NCBI RefSeq assembly: GCF_012999535.1
Contig: NZ_JABBWV010000019.1
Span: 59,509-123,508 of the forward strand
Source: Microbispora sp. H11081
GTDB taxonomy: Bacteria > Actinomycetota > Actinomycetes > Streptosporangiales > Streptosporangiaceae
Direction: 5' to 3'
Length of the DNA stretch: 64,000 nucleotides
Of the stretch, positions 61,963-64,000 are shown piece by piece. Within the stretch, counting starts at the first letter, position 1; the number at the start of each line of letters is the position of its first letter. The translations under genes were made by a program, and so were the position numbers. The notes beneath the pieces are model-generated. The model was given only the letters and a program-made list of their open reading frames with translations. It was not told the DNA's origin and ran no database searches.

Positions 61963-63552
61963 CTACTCGATCGCGAACGAGGATCTAAGCTTAAGCAAGG
62001 ATTCCTGTTTCTGCTTCGCAAGCTCAAGGTCGCTTTCTAGCCGCTCTTTCTTGCGAGCATCCACATAAGCTGAAACGCGGTCCAACACTTCTAGCAGCTG
62101 GGCACTCGATAGCTCGGGATAGATGGCGATTCCATCCATACCAACGTACAGGCACTGTTCAACTAGCAGATCACCACGTATTTTGTTGCTCAGATCTCCG
62201 ACAGAGGGAACCTCCGAGGAGATTTTCAAGACGCAGGAGACACCTCTCGCAACGGTGTTTTCTTCCAGGGATACGGCTGTCAACCATGATGGCACTCTCT
62301 CTTCTATCGAAGCCCATAACTGCTCTTCTCGATCCTTAATCCGCTTTCTGTGGTCTTCGACATCCTTACGTCGCTGGATTAGCTCGCTCAGAGCCTCCTC
62401 CAGTGTCTCGCGAATATCCTGCGCCAACTGATCGAGGTCGGTTTCTAGGAAGCTCTCAAAACATAGATATCCATCCTCGCGTAGGTCCCAATACCTAGCC
62501 CTATCTACCCCAATCTGTTGTCCCAGCTTCTTGAGAACGTGATGTGCCCACTCTCTGAACTCGGCCTCTGGCGGTACGTCTTTAAGCTGTATTTCCACGC
62601 GCCAGCCATGAGTGGAACGTCCCCGAATATCGACTCCAGCCACAGACGCTGGAAGGTCATCCGAGGGACGGACCAGACGCTGCGATTTCAGCCACTGTTC
62701 ACGCCTATCTAGTACGACAGTCTGAGAGAAAGTCTCCCAACGAACTATCCACCAGAACACGAAGTTCAGAACTCGATTTGCGTCCTGCACGCCAAGGACG
62801 AATTCTGGTTCGCGCCGAATCGACGTGAGCCAGATGTACTCTCCCATATCCTCCGCAAAGGGCTGGACCTCTGAATAATCATCCAAGTCGGATATACTGC
62901 CGCTAATCTCCTGCCAGAGCTCTCTACCTAAGATTTCGCTTCCCCTGAAGTGGCCAGTCCTCGACGGTCTGCTGCCCGCTAACCTCCGACGCTGGCGAGC
63001 CCATTGCTCTCTAGCTTTACTAAAGGCTGAATATGCTTTCTCGATTGAAGCGTGAACGTCGCCCTTGTCGAGAAGTCTCTCGGCCTGCACGAATAGGTCG
63101 CGAATCTCGATTTCGTGTATAGCATCGCCTCTCCATACCTTGAGAATGTCGATGCCGTACAAATGATCGACCAGCGCACGTACGAACGCTTGAGTTGTCG
63201 AGGCCCAGAGAGAGAGCTGCCCTCGGTTAACCTTTATTCCATGATGCTGTACGCCGTTGCGGGCCTTATGGAGTTTTATGACATCCCCGACTCCGGGCAA
63301 TTTTGTTCCCCGCGAACTTGCCGCTTGCGCCACCCTACTAAGATTTCCCTCAAAGCTGTTGTCGACCTTAGTTGAGAACTCGCTAGCAGCAATGAGTGCC
63401 GCACGCTCGTTGGCTCCATCTAGAATTACAACCGCTAGATTCTCATCAGCAGGTGAGCCGAGCTGAGCTGCCTTAGTTCCACGCTCGACTAGCATTCGAA
63501 GATCGAGCAGGTTATCCACAACGTCTGGACTTAAGGCCAAGTAACTATTCAT
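61963..63552 (-). CDS. Large cargo protein with HEPN-like motif and coiled coils
   Basis: 529 residues, ATG with AAGGGG upstream. The N-terminal ~150 residues are helical and contain LHKARNGVQHHG (R98, N99, H103), the R-N-x3-H pattern typical of HEPN RNases. The middle (~160-370) is rich in Trp and Arg with no known motif. Long coiled-coil-prone helices lie at ~375-420 (EEALSELIQRRKDVEDHRKR) and at the C terminus (RKKERLESDLELAKQKQESL). Low G+C and codon use unlike the chromosome. No signal peptide or membrane segment. Not recognised as a named family; a toxin- or defence-type role is inference. Confidence 0.72.
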   Translation of the reverse strand: MNSYLALSPDVVDNLLDLRMLVERGTKAAQLGSPADENLAVVILDGANERAALIAASEFSTKVDNSFEGNLSRVAQAASSRGTKLPGVGDVIKLHKARNGVQHHGIKVNRGQLSLWASTTQAFVRALVDHLYGIDILKVWRGDAIHEIEIRDLFVQAERLLDKGDVHASIEKAYSAFSKAREQWARQRRRLAGSRPSRTGHFRGSEILGRELWQEISGSISDLDDYSEVQPFAEDMGEYIWLTSIRREPEFVLGVQDANRVLNFVFWWIVRWETFSQTVVLDRREQWLKSQRLVRPSDDLPASVAGVDIRGRSTHGWRVEIQLKDVPPEAEFREWAHHVLKKLGQQIGVDRARYWDLREDGYLCFESFLETDLDQLAQDIRETLEEALSELIQRRKDVEDHRKRIKDREEQLWASIEERVPSWLTAVSLEENTVARGVSCVLKISSEVPSVGDLSNKIRGDLLVEQCLYVGMDGIAIYPELSSAQLLEVLDRVSAYVDARKKERLESDLELAKQKQESLLKLRSSFAIE

Positions 63553-64000
63553 TATGCCCCTTCTTTAAGGTGCTGCCATGAGAGGCAGCGTCTGCTTGAG
63601 TCAGAAAGATACATGGTTGGTCCACTTGCGACACCTGCTTTAAGACGGTGTTCTTTCCCGCAGCCCTTACGATCGCCTTGCTGTGGCTGGTCGCCGTACA
63701 TGGTTGGGGGCGATCGACGGGCCGGGGCTTCGTTCCTACAGCCCCGGCCCACCGGAACCCGGGTGACTGCCCGTCTCGTCGAGTGGCCCGCCGAGTTCCA
63801 AGGCACCCATCGCCGTGTGGGTGGCCCGACTCACTGCCGAAAGACTCACTGTGTGGATACCTGGGCGGGCTCCCCCTCTCTGCCAAGGTTTGTTGAGACA
63901 GATGTGGCTAGAGTGCATTTGAGTGACGAGGGCGAGTAAGGATCTCAACGAACTGTGAGCACGATGCTGGCTGAGCGCCCGAGGCCGTCGATCGTCCATG
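63553..64000. other. Right-edge region, 448 bases, no gene supported
   Basis: It starts with the 5' UTR of the leftward cargo gene, which has a small hairpin GCTGCC/GGCAGC (63572-63589). A strong hairpin GGGCCGGGGC/GCCCCGGCCC (63719-63728, 63741-63750) follows, probably a terminator. G+C content rises again from ~63700. A plus-strand frame from GTG 63955 stays open to the edge (15 codons), too short to judge. No att-like copy of the tRNA 3' end was seen. Confidence 0.5.

Larger units (their letters stand above)
50032..63552. mobile_element. AICE (pSAM2-type integrative and conjugative element), right end not seen
   Basis: Directly right of tRNA-Arg(TCT) lie int, xis, a RepSA-like initiator, an FtsK/SpoIIIE TraSA-like translocase, a Pra-like activator, a KorSA-like GntR repressor, an XRE-TPR regulator and a NUDIX hydrolase, the standard set and order of actinomycete AICEs that replicate by rolling circle and transfer double-stranded DNA. 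Low-G+C cargo genes follow to 63,552. No second copy of the tRNA 3' end was found by eye to 64,000, so the right boundary given is only the last gene with cargo character; the true attR may lie outside. Confidence 0.82.

Noticed and set aside
63545..63939. Overlapping short frames at the right edge on both strands
   Set aside because: No ribosome-binding sites or family-like sequence, and a strong hairpin lies in the middle.

Overview
The window is high-G+C actinobacterial DNA (by eye about 70% or more G+C over most of its length, with many GTG/TTG starts and dense ATGA/GTGA stop-start overlaps). The gene mix suggests a filamentous, sporulating actinomycete, most plausibly Streptosporangiales or a relative: an SSB paralogue beside two dynamin-like GTPases, a LAL regulator, split DnaE2 mutagenesis genes and a pSAM2-type integrative element. 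The genus is inference.

Chromosomal part, 1-49,957. The left end holds the tail of a probable MscS channel, a group II truncated haemoglobin, a GH13 glucosidase, a hot-dog thioesterase, EttA and a membrane GGDEF protein (1-5.8 kb). A leftward cluster then carries cobA/cysG, two dynamin-like GTPases and an SSB paralogue (6.4-12.6 kb), followed by cobT and a CbiX-type chelatase (12.7-15.0 kb). Next are a tandem GNAT protein, a DUF2795/baeRF pair, and the lutABC lactate-oxidation operon, divergent from a FadR-type regulator across two perfect TGGTCAGACCA operators. A secreted small protein, a 950-residue LAL regulator and a DUF4328 membrane protein precede an SOS-type dnaE2 unit (DUF6504 + dnaE2) with a LexA box but no imuA/imuB beside it. 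Then come a lipoprotein, a GntR-controlled 5-oxoprolinase operon (pxpABC), a UTRA-GntR-controlled ABC importer with a HAD phosphatase (35.1-40.6 kb), two MDR-type reductases, a GT1 glycosyltransferase, an ABC-2 exporter with a PucR regulator, a DCC thiol protein, a 48-residue membrane protein coupled to cobD, and an APH-fold kinase.

Mobile part, 49,958-64,000. A tRNA-Arg(TCT) gene marks the insertion point of an actinomycete integrative and conjugative element (AICE). Read leftward it has int, xis, a RepSA-like rolling-circle initiator, a zinc-ribbon protein, a TraSA-like FtsK/SpoIIIE translocase, two small proteins (one Pra-like), a KorSA-like GntR repressor and two more small genes. Divergently, it carries the XRE-TPR regulator and NUDIX hydrolase pair typical of AICEs. 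I found no copy of the tRNA 3' end (attR) in the window, so the element probably continues past the right edge.

The most unusual part is low-G+C cargo beyond the NUDIX gene. One gene (60,174-61,718) encodes six regularly spaced ~65-residue modules, each with two CxxC pairs, fused to a GIY-YIG-type nuclease domain. Convergent to it is a 529-residue protein with a HEPN-like RNxxxH motif and coiled coils (61,963-63,552). Together they look like an undescribed nuclease or defence-type cargo module. The zinc array and nuclease motifs are read directly from the sequence; the defence role is inference.
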